A stretch of 64,000 bases of DNA, from NCBI GenBank assembly GCA_022414725.1, contig CM039463.1, positions 76,271,617 to 76,335,616 of the forward strand. Direction: 5' to 3'. The notes under the pieces are model-generated. The model was not told the DNA's origin, did not search any database, and saw only the letters and a list, made by a program, of their open reading frames with translations. Source of the DNA: Microglena sp. YARC. Its lineage: Eukaryota > Chlorophyta > Chlorophyceae > Chlamydomonadales > Chlamydomonadaceae. Below, one piece after another: positions 63,060 through 64,000 of the stretch; position 1 is the first letter of the stretch; the number at the start of each line of letters is the position of its first letter. A program made the position numbers and the translations under genes.

Positions 63060-64000
63060 GGTGACATTTTATGTAAGCCTCCTGGCAGCTCACTGTCAGC
63101 AGGCGGAGTAAACATGGGTACTATAAACGCTACTGAATCACACCCGACGTCTTTGGCTTGAACTTCAACTTGGTTGCATTGCTCCAGCCAGCAATGGCAT
63201 TTGGCTGGTCGCCATCTTTAGCATAGACACTTTTACCAGTTGCCCTGTATGCTTGAATTTTTTTTATCAGTTCAGAAAGTGGGTTACCGGGAAGCCTCAT
63301 GGGTTTAGGCCTCCTCCAGCAGGGACCGAGTCCTGGTAGCCTTATTAGGCCCCCCCCGGGTTGTTCGGGGCAGCGCCCCCAAGAGCAGGGGGAGGGGAGG
63401 GGTCTCAGGTAGCGATCAGGATAGGTAGAGGAAAACAATGTTTGCTGTATGCTTCAAGTGCCGCGTGCACTGAAGTACCGTGGGTGTTACAGAGTCCTGT
63501 ATATGTGCTGAAGTGATCTGAGTGCTGAGACTCCATCATGCTTTCGTTTTAATTCAAACTGGTTCAAAATAGAGCCCCTGTTAGGTCCCTGCTCAACTTC
63601 GTGTTACATTGCATTCATTGATCCTCATTCCTTGTTTGAACTTGAATTAGGTTATACAGCTCCAGCCAGCAATTTGGCTGCTCGCCGTCTTCGGCAGGAA
63701 AAACAGTTATAACCAGGAAAATGTAAACGTGAAGCCCAGAGCTTGAAGCCCTTCCTCTACATTACTGGATGTGCAACTTTAACTTGGTTAAATAGCTTCA
63801 GCCAGCAAATAGACCGCTCGCCGTCTTCGGCAGAGAACAAAATACCAGGAAATTGTAAACGCCGCGCAGATTCTGTGTGTGTGTGGGTGGGGTGGGGGGG
63901 TGGGGGGGGGGGGGGGGGAAGGGGAGAATTGGGGGTTGGTAGTGTGTTTTGGTGGGTATGGATGTGGTGGACTACTGGACTGGTGGGTAGTCAACCAATC
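63060..64000. other. no gene recognised; repeated ccagccagca segments
   Basis: Three related segments (63180, 63655 and 63785) contain ccagccagcaa and tcgccgtctt. A G-rich stretch lies at 63890-63930. The 100-codon minus frame at 63130-63438 has no motif. Confidence 0.4.

Overview
This window is nuclear DNA of a eukaryote that is rich in introns and repeats. The best guess is a unicellular green alga of the prasinophyte type. That is inferred from the plant- and alga-like oxysterol-binding protein, an algal-type UDP-galactopyranose mutase, a non-LTR retrotransposon remnant with a TGTAA tail, and very long repeat-packed introns. No sequence search was possible, so the species is not established.

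Layout. (1) About 4.4-34.7 kb, minus strand: a gene in at least 13 small exons that I rebuilt from splice sites, reading phase and open frames. It encodes a cysteine-rich protein with nine N-glycosylation sequons, so probably extracellular or lumenal; I do not recognise the family. Its introns hold a 5.6-kb satellite of 44-bp units, many minisatellites, SINEs and MITEs. (2) 37.7-38.9 kb, minus strand: an intact single-exon UDP-galactopyranose mutase (GLF), the clearest gene here. (3) About 45.5-60.5 kb, plus strand: the C-terminal seven exons of an oxysterol-binding-protein-related protein (ORP), covering most of the lipid-binding domain to the stop codon; the upstream exons were not found. 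(4) The rest (1-4, 35-37.5, 39-44.8 and 60.5-64 kb) is intergenic sequence with transposable-element debris: a LINE 3' end, two tRNA-derived SINE families, and several short terminal-inverted-repeat elements, some with clean target-site duplications.

The most striking feature is shared by both intron-rich genes. Beside most real exons there is a ladder of tandem partial copies of that exon's edge, each usually carrying the adjacent splice acceptor or donor and some intron. Acceptor-side ladders lie upstream of the real exon and donor-side ladders lie downstream, so much of the intron length is made of copies of exon borders. Copies nearest the real exon tend to be the best preserved and distant ones the most decayed. 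One minus-strand exon (9974-10073) has about nine near-complete copies, and the nearest is an open 96-nt cassette that would splice in frame. Even the start-codon region of the intronless GLF is duplicated upstream. I see no operon-like relationship: GLF (cell-surface galactofuranose supply), ORP (sterol or phosphoinositide transfer) and the unknown secreted-type protein are simply neighbours.
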